NCBI RefSeq assembly: GCF_045310525.1
Contig: NZ_JBJHZY010000002.1
Location: 744,001 to 808,000, forward strand
Length of the DNA stretch: 64,000 nt
Direction of reading: 5' to 3'
From: Clostridium_AT radicumherbarum
Lineage (GTDB): Bacteria; Bacillota; Clostridia; Clostridiales; Clostridiaceae
The translations under genes were made by a program, and so were the position numbers. The notes below the pieces were generated by a model. That model had not been told where the DNA came from. It did not search any database and saw only the letters and a program-made list of their open reading frames with translations. Positions 17,907 through 25,973 of the stretch are shown in pieces; position 1 is the first letter of the stretch, and every line of letters begins with the position of its first letter.

Positions 17907-17951
17907 ATGCTAAACTAAAATTTATTTAACTATGACTTATATCCCTAAGGT

Positions 17952-17980
17952 GACACTATGCAAAAAAATAGCATATATTA
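17952..17980 (+). promoter_or_regulatory. Sporulation-type (sigma-E/K-like) promoter candidate
   Basis: GACAC at 17952-17956 and CATATATTA at 17972-17980 match the mother-cell -35 (ACA-type) and -10 (CATANNNTA) patterns with 15-base spacing. It lies 32 bases before the ATG of the Met/His-rich gene. This is a pattern match only. Confidence 0.5.
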
Positions 17981-18012
17981 AAGTGATGTAATATTTTAAA
18001 GGGAGCTTAACT

Positions 18013-19095
18013 ATGTATAAAAAAAACGAAATACCAGATTATGTAGAAACTAGTTATCCAGTAATGTGCCCCATGATGGATAATGGGTGGTATAGGGCGG
18101 AGGATAGAAATATAAAGCCACCAATTCAGCCAATACCACAGCCAGCACCACAGCCTATGCCTCAAATGCCGCAAATGAAGCATTCAATGCCAGCACCTCA
18201 GCCTATGCCTCCAAAGCATGTTGAGCCAATGAAACCACTGCCGCCGCTAAAACAAGAAATTACTTTACAGCCAAAGGTAGAACCAACACAATTTCAATTA
18301 AATATTGAGCCTAAAGTGGAACCTCAAAATTTCGGATTAACCATACAACCAAAAATGGATCCAAGTAAAATGGAATTAGATATTGAACCAAAAATTACCC
18401 CAAAAATGGAGCCAAGTAATATGGAACTTAATATAGCACCAAAAATGGGCGCTATAGTTATGGAACCAATAAAAATACAGTTAAAAATAGAGCCTGTAGT
18501 ACAACCGGCAAATTTAAAGTTAAATGTTGAGCCAATTGCAAAACCAATGCCGATGCCAATGCCTCAGCCAAAGCCACAGCCGAGGCCTCCAATGATGCCT
18601 TGTCATCCAATGCACCCATGCCATCCAATGCACCCGTGCCATATGCCTCCAATGCATCATGGACATCATAATACAAGCTCAGACTCCAAGCACATGCACC
18701 ACCATCACCCTATGATGATGGATCCTATGATGATGGATCCTATGATGATGGACCCTATGATGATGGACCCTATGATGATGCAGCCTATGATGATGCAGCC
18801 TATGATGATGCAGCCTATGATGATGGATCCTATGATGATGTGCCCTATGATGATGCATCATGGACATCATAGTTCAAGTTCAGATTCCAAGCACATGCAC
18901 CACCATCACCCTATGATGATGCAGCCTATGATGATGGACCCTATGATGATGGAATCCATTGGAATGAATCCAATGATGGATCAAATGCCTATGAATATGA
19001 TGGAACCTATGTCAATGCAGCCTACACCTATGATGCCTCCAATGAATCCAATGATGATGCAGCCTGTTAAAATGAAGGATATTTTTGAGGATTAA
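18013..19095 (+). CDS. Met/His/Pro-rich low-complexity repeat protein, putative spore-surface or metal-binding
   Basis: 360 residues; ATG at 18013 follows AAAGGGAG. A short ordered-looking N-terminus containing YPVMCPMMDN leads into a Pro/Met/Gln linker. Next are about six ~15-residue repeats of the pattern PKxEPxxxxLxIxPK (residues ~85-185). The C-terminal half has two HHGHH-SSSDSKHMHHHHP blocks, each followed by runs of MMMDP or MMMQP. There is no signal peptide and no membrane helix. No family is recognised. Composition suggests metal (Cu, Ni, Zn) binding or a structural coat role, and the promoter suggests mother-cell expression; both are inference. Confidence 0.8.
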   Translation: MYKKNEIPDYVETSYPVMCPMMDNGWYRAEDRNIKPPIQPIPQPAPQPMPQMPQMKHSMPAPQPMPPKHVEPMKPLPPLKQEITLQPKVEPTQFQLNIEPKVEPQNFGLTIQPKMDPSKMELDIEPKITPKMEPSNMELNIAPKMGAIVMEPIKIQLKIEPVVQPANLKLNVEPIAKPMPMPMPQPKPQPRPPMMPCHPMHPCHPMHPCHMPPMHHGHHNTSSDSKHMHHHHPMMMDPMMMDPMMMDPMMMDPMMMQPMMMQPMMMQPMMMDPMMMCPMMMHHGHHSSSSDSKHMHHHHPMMMQPMMMDPMMMESIGMNPMMDQMPMNMMEPMSMQPTPMMPPMNPMMMQPVKMKDIFED

Positions 19096-19100
19096 AATTA

Positions 19101-19156
19101 AAATCACAAAGAAGGCAGAATGAGTTATAAAACAATTTCTGCCTTCTCTGTGATTT
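19101..19156 (+). terminator. Long hairpin after the Met/His-rich gene
   Basis: AAATCACA-AAGAAGGCAGAA pairs with TTCTGCCTTCT-TGTGATTT across a short loop, directly downstream of the stop. The T-tract is weak, so efficiency is uncertain. Confidence 0.65.
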
Positions 19157-19178
19157 CTGCTAGAACCTATTTGTATTC

Positions 19179-19456
19179 TTAATTATTTCTCATGACTGTA
19201 ATAAAACCATTAAGTATTTCATGGCTAATTTTGAAGCCTTTTGCCTCGTAGTACTTTAACCCGTTATCATTACCGTTTGATACAAAGATAAAAATATCAT
19301 TTATTTCCTTAAAGGAATTTAGCCAATCCATAGACTTTTTAAATAGCACTGAGCCAATACCCTTATTGCGATAAGACTCCTTTATATTAATTCATTAACT
19401 AAAGCCTTTATACAAACAGTATTATCCTCGGAAATAACTTCATAATTGATAATCAT
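19179..19456 (-). pseudogene. GNAT acetyltransferase pseudogene with internal deletion
   Basis: From ATG at 19456 (GGGGGG ribosome site) the frame reads MIINYEVISEDNTVCIKALV and then meets a stop after 24 codons. Immediately downstream, in another frame, a clear GNAT C-terminus appears: KESYRNKGIGSVLFKKSM (acetyl-CoA loop), then IFIFVSNGNDNGLKYYEAKGF, ending at TAA 19179. The middle of the domain is missing, so an internal deletion has removed the core and shifted the frame. A functional product is not expected. Confidence 0.82.
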
Positions 19457-19609
19457 TTATAACCCCCCAAAAACAAATTAAGAATTAATCTGCGCTATTA
19501 ATCAAATTATTATAATTATATCACTAAGTCAGAACCTCTACATACTCACTTAATACATTTGCTTTGAATATACTGATAATGGTGTAAGTAATTAATTTAG
19601 GAGTATATT

Positions 19610-20533
19610 ATGATAACAAGGCAAAAATTTATAAATCAATCACTACAATTAAACTTATTTTTCCTTAGAATAATGAAGGAGCATTCAATATTTTTAGAAG
19701 CAGCATTTACCTTAAGAGACAAAAACTTAATAGCACAGGCTGACAGCTTTAAAAATGAATTTACAAGATTATTATCTCATGCAGCAGCTCTTTCCAAGGG
19801 AGTTTTTTCAGAAAAAATATTAAAATCTAATGAGTTTGTAACTAAATATACAATGGCTGCAGAAAAAGCAACTCAATTTTATACTGGAATTTTCATAGAC
19901 TCAAACTTAACTTCTATGGAAAACAACTTAATGCCAGGAGCAGATAGCAAAAATATAGCTATGCTTTCAGAACAGGTTTATATGTTAAATAACAATTCTA
20001 TAGCAGCTACTAATAAGATTGCCAGCTTTAAAAGAAAGCTTAAAGCTGATGTACTTGCCTGCAAGGTATTCACAGCAAATTACCCACTGTTAATAGATCA
20101 CATTTTAAGAGAAGCAGTATTCTTTGCTGAGCTTTTAACAAGATTACAAAACGGAAATGAAATAAACATGAAAAAAGACATATTAGAACAGGAAACCTTC
20201 TGGAACAGAATAATGTCTGAACATTCCTTCTTCATAAGAGGACTGCTTGATCCTACTGAAGAGGATTTATTCAATATAGCAAATAACTTTGGAAAAGAGT
20301 TTGAAACCTTAAGAAAAGAAGCCTCAGAGGCAAACAAGTCCTCCTTAGATTTAGTTGGCCTTACTGCCAATACTGTTAAGGAAACTACTAAGCTCAGAGA
20401 TTTTAAGGCCCAGGCCACAGAAGGGCTAATTGGCTGCAAGATTAAATCCATAATTCTTCCGCTTTTAGGTGATCACGTGCTCCGTGAGGCAAATCACTAT
20501 TTAAATCTTTTGGAAGATTACATCGGCAAATAA
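19610..20533 (+). CDS. DUF2935 family protein
   Basis: 307 residues, all-helical, made of two related halves. Each half holds a pattern like (F/L)WxRIMxEHSxFxxG: LRIMKEHSIFLEAAF near residue 22 and FWNRIMSEHSFFIRGLL near residue 190, plus DHILREAVFF and DHVLREANHY later. The repeated E-H and D-H-E residues look like metal ligands of a ferritin-like helical bundle. The function is unknown. ATG at 19610 follows TTAGGAG. It is monocistronic with a strong terminator. Confidence 0.85.
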   Translation: MITRQKFINQSLQLNLFFLRIMKEHSIFLEAAFTLRDKNLIAQADSFKNEFTRLLSHAAALSKGVFSEKILKSNEFVTKYTMAAEKATQFYTGIFIDSNLTSMENNLMPGADSKNIAMLSEQVYMLNNNSIAATNKIASFKRKLKADVLACKVFTANYPLLIDHILREAVFFAELLTRLQNGNEINMKKDILEQETFWNRIMSEHSFFIRGLLDPTEEDLFNIANNFGKEFETLRKEASEANKSSLDLVGLTANTVKETTKLRDFKAQATEGLIGCKIKSIILPLLGDHVLREANHYLNLLEDYIGK

Positions 20534-20546
20534 ATATTATAAGATA

Positions 20547-20607
20547 AATGGCATCCACATGAGTTATTTCTTATTATGAATAAGTAATAACTCATGTAGA
20601 TGCCATT
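20547..20607. terminator. Long bidirectional terminator
   Basis: About 25-bp stem: AATGGCATCCACATGAGTTAT pairs with ATAACTCATGTAGATGCCATT, with A/T-rich flanks on both sides. It separates DUF2935 (+) from the flavodoxin gene (-). Confidence 0.88.
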
Positions 20608-20630
20608 AAAATAAAGTAATTGCTATACAT

Positions 20631-21158
20631 TTATGCCATAACATAAGAAATTAATTCTTTTATTTTATCCCTATTTGTAAAATCAACTGGCTTGTTATAT
20701 ACTGCAAGCATGCCAATTTCATCATTAGTTAATTCTTCTTTCTTTTTCTTTTTTATTTTCCATTTTAATAAGGACATAAGGAATTTATCAAAAGAGTTTA
20801 ATTTACTATAATCAAATCCACCTCTTAAATAGAAAAATCTAATAGACCTTTGCTGCTCTTTTGTAAAGTTCTTATCCATAACTTCATCTATGGCAGCTTC
20901 CCTTGAAGGTGTTGCCCCAGTTGCAAAGACCACTATTTTTTTATCTTTTAATTTATGAAGGTTTTGTGTTATCAGCTTTATACCCCTAATACCTACGGCA
21001 TGTAAGGAGCCTCCAAAAATTATGGTATCATAGGTATCCATCATATTAGCTGTTACCTTTGATGCATCGAAGATATCCGCTGACAAATCCTTTGCAATCC
21101 ATTCTGCATATTTCTTCGTAAAGCCTGTACTTGATTTATAAATTACTACAGCTTTCAT
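20631..21158 (-). CDS. Flavodoxin-domain protein (HemG-like)
   Basis: 175 residues. The N-terminus KAVVIYKSSTGFTKKYAEWI carries the FMN-phosphate loop (SSTGFTK), and DTIIFGGSLHAVGIRG fits the second FMN loop. Members include flavodoxins and the HemG-type protoporphyrinogen oxidase; the basic KWKIKKKKKEE stretch may contact membrane. It is the last gene of a TetR-membrane protein-flavodoxin operon, 23 bases after the membrane protein. The exact electron acceptor is unknown. Confidence 0.8.
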   Translation of the reverse strand: MKAVVIYKSSTGFTKKYAEWIAKDLSADIFDASKVTANMMDTYDTIIFGGSLHAVGIRGIKLITQNLHKLKDKKIVVFATGATPSREAAIDEVMDKNFTKEQQRSIRFFYLRGGFDYSKLNSFDKFLMSLLKWKIKKKKKEELTNDEIGMLAVYNKPVDFTNRDKIKELISYVMA

Positions 21159-21181
21159 TTTATCATCTCCTATAAACTAAC

Positions 21182-22060
21182 CTAAGCCATATTGTATATG
21201 GGTTCTTTTACATTTTTAATAATAAGAGTCAAAAGATATATTACAATTAAATTAGCTGCAGGAAAAATAATAATTTCTGCAAAGCTTAACTTTACACCTG
21301 CTAAAGACTGTCCAATTATCATAGCAGTAATTGCAGTAAGCATGGTAATGCACTTAACTGTAATAACTGAAGATAATAGGTAGCCAAAGGTTTCTCGCTT
21401 TATTGTTAGCACTCCAGATATTATTGCAGTAGGCACAATAAATCCAAGATCCAATGCCTGAATAGGCAAGGTAGTGTACTGCTCTATACCTACGGGCTCA
21501 CTGCCATTTATAAGAGATGGCACAATCCTTCCAAGCCACATAAGTCCAATGGCTGTTCCAAGAAAAATGAAGAAGGAACCAAGGAGTCTTACTGGTAATT
21601 TTTCATTAAAACTTATTTTTAAGCTTTCCATGTCAAAGGACATCATTGTTAGCAGGAAGGCGAAGAAACTACTAGACATAAGTATTACATAAATAAGAAA
21701 CAGAGAGTTATACATCCAAACAAAGCAGTAGGAGGTATAGGTATATAAGAAGTAGCCCAGGGTTCCTGCCAGCAGAAGTCTTCCTTTTAATAGATCCTTT
21801 CTTGATAAATAAAGTGAGACAACTAGAAGTGGAACGCCAACAATTATTGTAACTATATCCTGAGCTATTCCTTGAGCTGCTACAGAAACTGAATCATTTC
21901 GGTATAGGCCCTTACCATATATTGATACTGTTTCCCCATAAAAGGATTTTATTTTATAGGATCCACTGCCGCCAGTTGAAAATACACCATAAAAGGATGC
22001 AGCTAATGCCAAAACTACGATAAGTATAACAAGGATACTTATTGCTTTTTTATTTTTCAT
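21182..22060 (-). CDS. Multi-pass membrane protein, unknown
   Basis: 292 residues with about seven hydrophobic helices. The first is signal-anchor-like at 5-25, then a ~45-residue extracytoplasmic stretch, then six helices. No transporter or enzyme motif was recognised. It lies between a TetR regulator (upstream) and a flavodoxin-domain protein (downstream) on the same strand with short gaps, so it is probably the regulated partner of both. It could be a redox-linked membrane protein, but that is only suggested by context. Confidence 0.7.
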   Translation of the reverse strand: MKNKKAISILVILIVVLALAASFYGVFSTGGSGSYKIKSFYGETVSIYGKGLYRNDSVSVAAQGIAQDIVTIIVGVPLLVVSLYLSRKDLLKGRLLLAGTLGYFLYTYTSYCFVWMYNSLFLIYVILMSSSFFAFLLTMMSFDMESLKISFNEKLPVRLLGSFFIFLGTAIGLMWLGRIVPSLINGSEPVGIEQYTTLPIQALDLGFIVPTAIISGVLTIKRETFGYLLSSVITVKCITMLTAITAMIIGQSLAGVKLSFAEIIIFPAANLIVIYLLTLIIKNVKEPIYNMA

Positions 22061-22110
22061 AACTAAATTCCCTTTCTTTAATAGCAGCTTTTATTACTCT
22101 TAACAGCTAC

Positions 22111-22731
22111 TTAATGTTTTCCTATTATCATGGCTGTCATAAGCTCAACATGATGGCTTATAAGTTTTTCCTTTTGTTCTTCCTTAGTGTCCTTTTCCGT
22201 TATTAGTCTTATAATAAGTCCAAAAGTTGCCGCCCATACAATCTGTGCAGTAAGTTCTGCAGCTTCATCTTCTAGCTTTTTATTCTCACTTAAGTCCTTC
22301 ACAAAATTACAAAGCAGTGCTAAAGCCTTCCTTTCACTTGTTGCTCCCTTAAAAAGCACTGAAGTATGTGAAAGCACTTCTGGTGAAGCATTTAGCATTA
22401 CGGTCTTGTACTCATCAGACATACTTAAAGCCATAAGTATATATCTCTTTAGTACTTCTCTTAATCTCTCTTCAGGTTTATTTGATAAATCTTCTAAGGA
22501 AAATAATCCACTTAAAATTTTTTCATAGCCCTTTTTCATAAGTATGTTTATAATATCTTCCTTATTCTTGAAATAATGATATATTATTGCTGGGGAGTAC
22601 TCTATTTTAGCCGCAATTTTTCTGATTGAAAGCTTATCTACACCTTCTTCTTCCATAATTTCACTAGCAGCCTTTAAAATAATTTCGCGAAGTTCATCTT
22701 TTTCCCGTTCTTTACGTTCTTGAATTCCCAT
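22111..22731 (-). CDS. TetR/AcrR family transcriptional regulator
   Basis: About 206 residues from ATG at 22731, preceded by AAAGGG; the ATG at 22755 lies inside the operator-like palindrome. The N-terminal helix-turn-helix is clear: AASEIMEEEGVDKLSIRKIA followed by YSPAIIYHYFKNKEDI. The C-terminal ligand-binding domain is not informative. It probably represses its own operon (membrane protein and flavodoxin) through the palindrome at 22752-22776. Confidence 0.92.
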   Translation of the reverse strand: MGIQERKEREKDELREIILKAASEIMEEEGVDKLSIRKIAAKIEYSPAIIYHYFKNKEDIINILMKKGYEKILSGLFSLEDLSNKPEERLREVLKRYILMALSMSDEYKTVMLNASPEVLSHTSVLFKGATSERKALALLCNFVKDLSENKKLEDEAAELTAQIVWAATFGLIIRLITEKDTKEEQKEKLISHHVELMTAMIIGKH

Positions 22732-22751
22732 ATAAGTTTCCCTTTCATTAA

Positions 22752-22776
22752 ACATGTTTTAAATATTAAACACTGT
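22752..22776. promoter_or_regulatory. Candidate TetR operator
   Basis: Imperfect palindrome with outer ACA/TGT and inner TGTTT/AAACA arms (ACATGTTTTAAAT...) about 20-45 bases upstream of the tetR start. The position is typical for autorepression; the sequence is AT-rich, so chance is possible. Confidence 0.45.
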
Positions 22777-22840
22777 TCAATAAAATATTAACACTTATTT
22801 ACATTTAAGTCAACAGAAATTTAAAATAAAAAATGAGTAT

Positions 22841-22893
22841 AAAAAAAGGGTGCAAGCAAAGTGTACATCTAAAATAAACACTAAGCTGGCACC
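22841..22893 (-). terminator. Terminator of the nickel ECF operon
   Basis: Stem GGTGCCAGC-AGTGT / ACACT-GCTTGCACC with CTTTTTTT following on the minus strand, directly after the stop of the ATPase gene. Confidence 0.88.
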
Positions 22894-22896
22894 TCA

Positions 22897-23625
22897 TTAA
22901 ATAATGTTATTTTCATATAAGAATTCAGTGTCTCCCATGATTTCTTCGTAGTTACCATCTCTAATAATGGTATGGTCATTAGAAAAAACAATTGCTCTTT
23001 TAAATACCCCTTTTACATATTCAAAATCATGGGTGGAACATATTATAGTTTTTCCTGCCTTATTAATAGCTATCATAAATTCTCTTAAAAATCTTTTAGT
23101 TTTAGGATCAAGTCCATTCAAAGGCTCATCAAAGACATATACCTCAGGATTTAAGACTACAACAGAGGCAATAGCCACTTTTTTCTTTTCACCGCCGCTT
23201 AAATGATAGGGCTGCCTATCTTTCAATTCTTCTATTTTTAGCAGCTTTAAGGTATCTTCTACTCTCTTTTTAACTTCATCTTCCCTCATTCCCATTTGCC
23301 TAGGTCCAAAAGCAATTTCATCATAGACATCCGCACAAAAAAGCTGAACCTCAGAATTTTGAAATACAAAGCCTACTTTTTTATGAAAGGCTTTAGAAAA
23401 TTTTTCATCTTGTAATCTCTTAGTATTTATTTCTTCACCCTCAAAAATAAAACTGCCGCTTATTGGTGATATTAAACCATTAATAAGCTTCATAAAGGTA
23501 GACTTGCCGCTGCCATTTACACCTACTAAGGCAATTGCCTCACCATCATTGACGGTAATATTAATGTCTTTAAGTGCTGATGTCTTATTATCATAGGAAT
23601 AAGAAACATTCCTAATATCAATCAT
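22897..23625 (-). CDS. nikO: ECF transporter ATP-binding subunit, nickel/cobalt type
   Basis: 242 residues. Complete ABC ATPase: Walker A GVNGSGKST, Q-loop VFQNSEVQLF, signature LSGGEKKK, Walker B VYVFDEP, and switch histidine STHD. The KKK-type signature and Q-loop NSEVQLF are typical of EcfA/CbiO/NikO subunits. It follows the T subunit (CbiQ/NikQ) and the NikMN-type S component, so it powers metal uptake. The nickel assignment rests on its partner and on the nearby hypB. Confidence 0.93.
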   Translation of the reverse strand: MIDIRNVSYSYDNKTSALKDINITVNDGEAIALVGVNGSGKSTFMKLINGLISPISGSFIFEGEEINTKRLQDEKFSKAFHKKVGFVFQNSEVQLFCADVYDEIAFGPRQMGMREDEVKKRVEDTLKLLKIEELKDRQPYHLSGGEKKKVAIASVVVLNPEVYVFDEPLNGLDPKTKRFLREFMIAINKAGKTIICSTHDFEYVKGVFKRAIVFSNDHTIIRDGNYEEIMGDTEFLYENNII

Positions 23626-23710
23626 GTAATCACAACCTATCTAAGTAAAAATATGCTAGTATAAACACTTCAAAATTATTAAATATAGAAACAGGCTAGT
23701 TTTAATGCTT

Positions 23711-24505
23711 TCAAAAACTATTAAATTTAAAATATGTTAGTACAAATGCGGCCATAACTATTATACAAATAAAATCAGCCAAGCTAAATTTGAACTTTTT
23801 AAACGCTCTATATTCTCCAGTAAAACCCCTACATTCCATAGCGCCATACATTTCTTCTGACATTTCCTTTGATTTTATAAACATAGTTCCCACAATGCCT
23901 GAAAGTGATGCATTTTTGCTATTGTTTTTTCCTACTGATCTTAATTTAAGTGCATAAATCATACTTAATGAAAATTCACCTAAAAGAATTATATATTTAA
24001 TGGTTATATCTAGTACAAAAATAAACAAATCAGGTACTTTAAATAATTTTAAAGCTACTAATAGGTCATTCCACTTAGTGCTGCAGGATAGTATATTAAC
24101 AAAGGCAACTGAGGAGAAAACCTTTAATGTAATCATTAATGCATTATTACCATAGCCTAATAAAATGGAGGGCAGAAGGATAAGCAAAGTAATTACAGCC
24201 ATTACAAAACTCACTTTTAAAACATACTTTATTTCATCAATGTTAAGGACATTAATTAATACTAGTAAAAATACATTAGCAATTAAAACATAAGTTATGC
24301 TTTTACTTAAGGATACAAAAATAATCATCAACAGTACGGAAACAAGTTTAGTAAAATCATTTACACCTAGCTTGGATGCTGCTGCATTAGATTGCAGTCT
24401 TATCCTAGTTAGTATATTCAATATAGCTAAAATACTCTTATTAATAAAATTAACTGAGTCCTTTTCAGGTATATAATTATCATTTTCTAAAAGCCATTCA
24501 GGCAT
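23711..24505 (-). CDS. nikQ: ECF transporter transmembrane T subunit (CbiQ family)
   Basis: 264 residues. N-terminal cytoplasmic segment, then several helices and the CbiQ coupling region with ALKLRSVGKN and YGAMECRGFTGE, containing the two alanine/arginine-rich motifs (A-x-R and ECRGF) that contact the ATPases. It links the S component NikMN upstream with the ATPase downstream. Confidence 0.92.
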   Translation of the reverse strand: MPEWLLENDNYIPEKDSVNFINKSILAILNILTRIRLQSNAAASKLGVNDFTKLVSVLLMIIFVSLSKSITYVLIANVFLLVLINVLNIDEIKYVLKVSFVMAVITLLILLPSILLGYGNNALMITLKVFSSVAFVNILSCSTKWNDLLVALKLFKVPDLFIFVLDITIKYIILLGEFSLSMIYALKLRSVGKNNSKNASLSGIVGTMFIKSKEMSEEMYGAMECRGFTGEYRAFKKFKFSLADFICIIVMAAFVLTYFKFNSF

Positions 24506-24597
24506 TAGTGACTACCTCTCTTAATTTAAGAATTAATTCTGGATATTTTACATCTTAATAAAAATGTCACATTAACATGAAACTTAATATATAAGCT

Positions 24598-25587
24598 TTA
24601 ATTCTTAATGTCCTTCCGTGTATTTGCAATAATTCTAAATACAATTAAAAGTATTGCCACCCCTGCAATTGCTGATAAAATATAGCCAGCTTCTCTGGAA
24701 AGCCCATTAATAGAATAGCCAGACATCATTGAACTAAAGCTAAATCCATTTTTCATGCCCTTTGGAACAAAGCCTAAGGTCTTACCTCCTGCTGTGACAG
24801 AAGCTATTTCGTTAGTGCCCCATTCACCAAAGGCTGTGCCTGGTGCTAAGAGACCTAAGGGTGACAAACATATAAGTGCAATTAAAAGAGCATATATGGG
24901 GCTCATTTTCTTACTAGAACCTTCATAAATAATTTCAGGTGAAACCTTCTTTATAAAGCTTAAAACCCCAACCGTTATTATTCCTTCCAAGAGTCCTGCA
25001 ATAGCCAGATGTGGTATGAGCATTGAAGGTATAGTTATATAAAAAGGATAGGGACAGTATAATGGCATACCAGCTGCATCTTTAAAAAGCAGGGGCTGCA
25101 AGCCAAATTCTATAGCCGCGCATAGTGCTGCCAAGTTAATAGCAATGTATGAAGCTAAAAAGGCAGAAAATTTTTCTCCTTTTCTTAGCTTTAGGCCTTT
25201 CTTTAGAAAATTATAAATATAGAAGCCTGCAAAGGGCATAACAAAAGCCATATTAAAGGAATTTGCAGCAAAAGCCAATATTCCTCCATCACCAAATAAT
25301 AATGCTTGAATTAGCAGTGCGATAGATATAGAAATGCATGCTGCTTCAGGCCCCAGAAGTATAGCAAGCAAGGTGCTTCCTACTGCATGGCCGGAGGTTC
25401 CCCCAGGTAAGGGTATATTAAACATCATTGTTAAAAAGGAAAGTGCTGCTCCTATTCCCATAAGCGGCATTTTCTTTTTAGTCATTTCTGTCTTTACCTT
25501 CTTTATGGCTCTTCCCCATATAGGAATCATCACTGCACCCATCACAGCACATGTGGAAGGACTTAGATAATTATCCGGAATATGCAT
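24598..25587 (-). CDS. nikMN: Nickel ECF transporter S component, NikM-NikN fusion
   Basis: 329 residues. It begins MHIPDNYLSP: a histidine at position 2 is the metal ligand of the NikM/CbiM family, and HIPD is closer to NikM than the HIME of CbiM. GGTSGHAVGS is the second metal-binding loop. About seven helices follow, then a C-terminal NikN-like part (residues ~235-329) with an exported loop between two helices. It imports Ni2+ (or Co2+). hypB lies upstream and supports nickel. A promoter and attenuator-like leader precede it (25691-25875). Confidence 0.92.
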   Translation of the reverse strand: MHIPDNYLSPSTCAVMGAVMIPIWGRAIKKVKTEMTKKKMPLMGIGAALSFLTMMFNIPLPGGTSGHAVGSTLLAILLGPEAACISISIALLIQALLFGDGGILAFAANSFNMAFVMPFAGFYIYNFLKKGLKLRKGEKFSAFLASYIAINLAALCAAIEFGLQPLLFKDAAGMPLYCPYPFYITIPSMLIPHLAIAGLLEGIITVGVLSFIKKVSPEIIYEGSSKKMSPIYALLIALICLSPLGLLAPGTAFGEWGTNEIASVTAGGKTLGFVPKGMKNGFSFSSMMSGYSINGLSREAGYILSAIAGVAILLIVFRIIANTRKDIKN

Positions 25588-25690
25588 TTTATCTTCCTTT
25601 CATAAATACTAAATTTATTAGCTTCTAAATTAACCTTTAATTTCACTTCAAATCGATATACATTCTACTTTAAACTCTATATATTAAATC

Positions 25691-25841
25691 AAAAAAATAA
25701 TACCACAAAAATTGATAAACGGTAATCAACCTTCGTGGTTAGTAATCATATCTTCTACTGCTAGTAAAAATAATGCAGCAGCTTTTGTCTTTCTATTAAA
25801 AAAATTGTCATGAATGTATATGTACGCCTTCGTGGCACACA
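25691..25841 (-). promoter_or_regulatory. Attenuator-like leader RNA before nikMN
   Basis: On the minus strand the predicted transcript starts with a hairpin holding GCCACGAAGGC (25821-25841). About 80 bases later comes ACCACGAAGGTTGAT (25725-25739), which pairs over 15 bp (with G-U pairs) with ATCAATTTTTGTGGT (25702-25716) and is followed by ATTATTTTTTT (25691-25701): an intrinsic terminator. The repeated CCACGAAGG can also form a local five-base-loop hairpin AACC-ACGAA-GGTT, excluding the terminator. I recognise no known riboswitch class. Regulation by metal is inferred only from the downstream genes. Confidence 0.6.
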
Positions 25842-25846
25842 AATTT

Positions 25847-25875
25847 ATAATACTATATGAGAGACAATTTGTAAA
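25847..25875 (-). promoter_or_regulatory. Vegetative promoter of the nikMN operon leader
   Basis: TTTACA (25870-25875) and TATTAT (25847-25852) are separated by exactly 17 bases; transcription would start at about 25840, just at the first leader hairpin. Confidence 0.7.
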
Positions 25876-25973
25876 TATTACTTTTAGCTCTTTGTTTTGC
25901 CTATCTATATATTTTATTAATCAAAATTTATTTTAGCTTTATGTATTTAATTGCTTTTTATATCCTTATGTAT

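Noticed and set aside
18679..18870. Minus-strand His-rich frame
   Set aside because: It is the complement of the ATGATGATG-type Met/Asp repeats of the plus-strand gene and has no start signal.
18713..18960. CRISPR-like or tandem repeat array
   Set aside because: The short repeats are in-frame codons of the Met-rich protein, with no unique spacers.
25725..25841. Possible guanidine-II (mini-ykkC) riboswitch, because two hairpins carry ACGA in the loop
   Set aside because: That class has four-base ACGR loops closed by G-C; here the loops are ACGAA closed by C-G, one strand is part of a terminator, and the downstream genes are a metal transporter.
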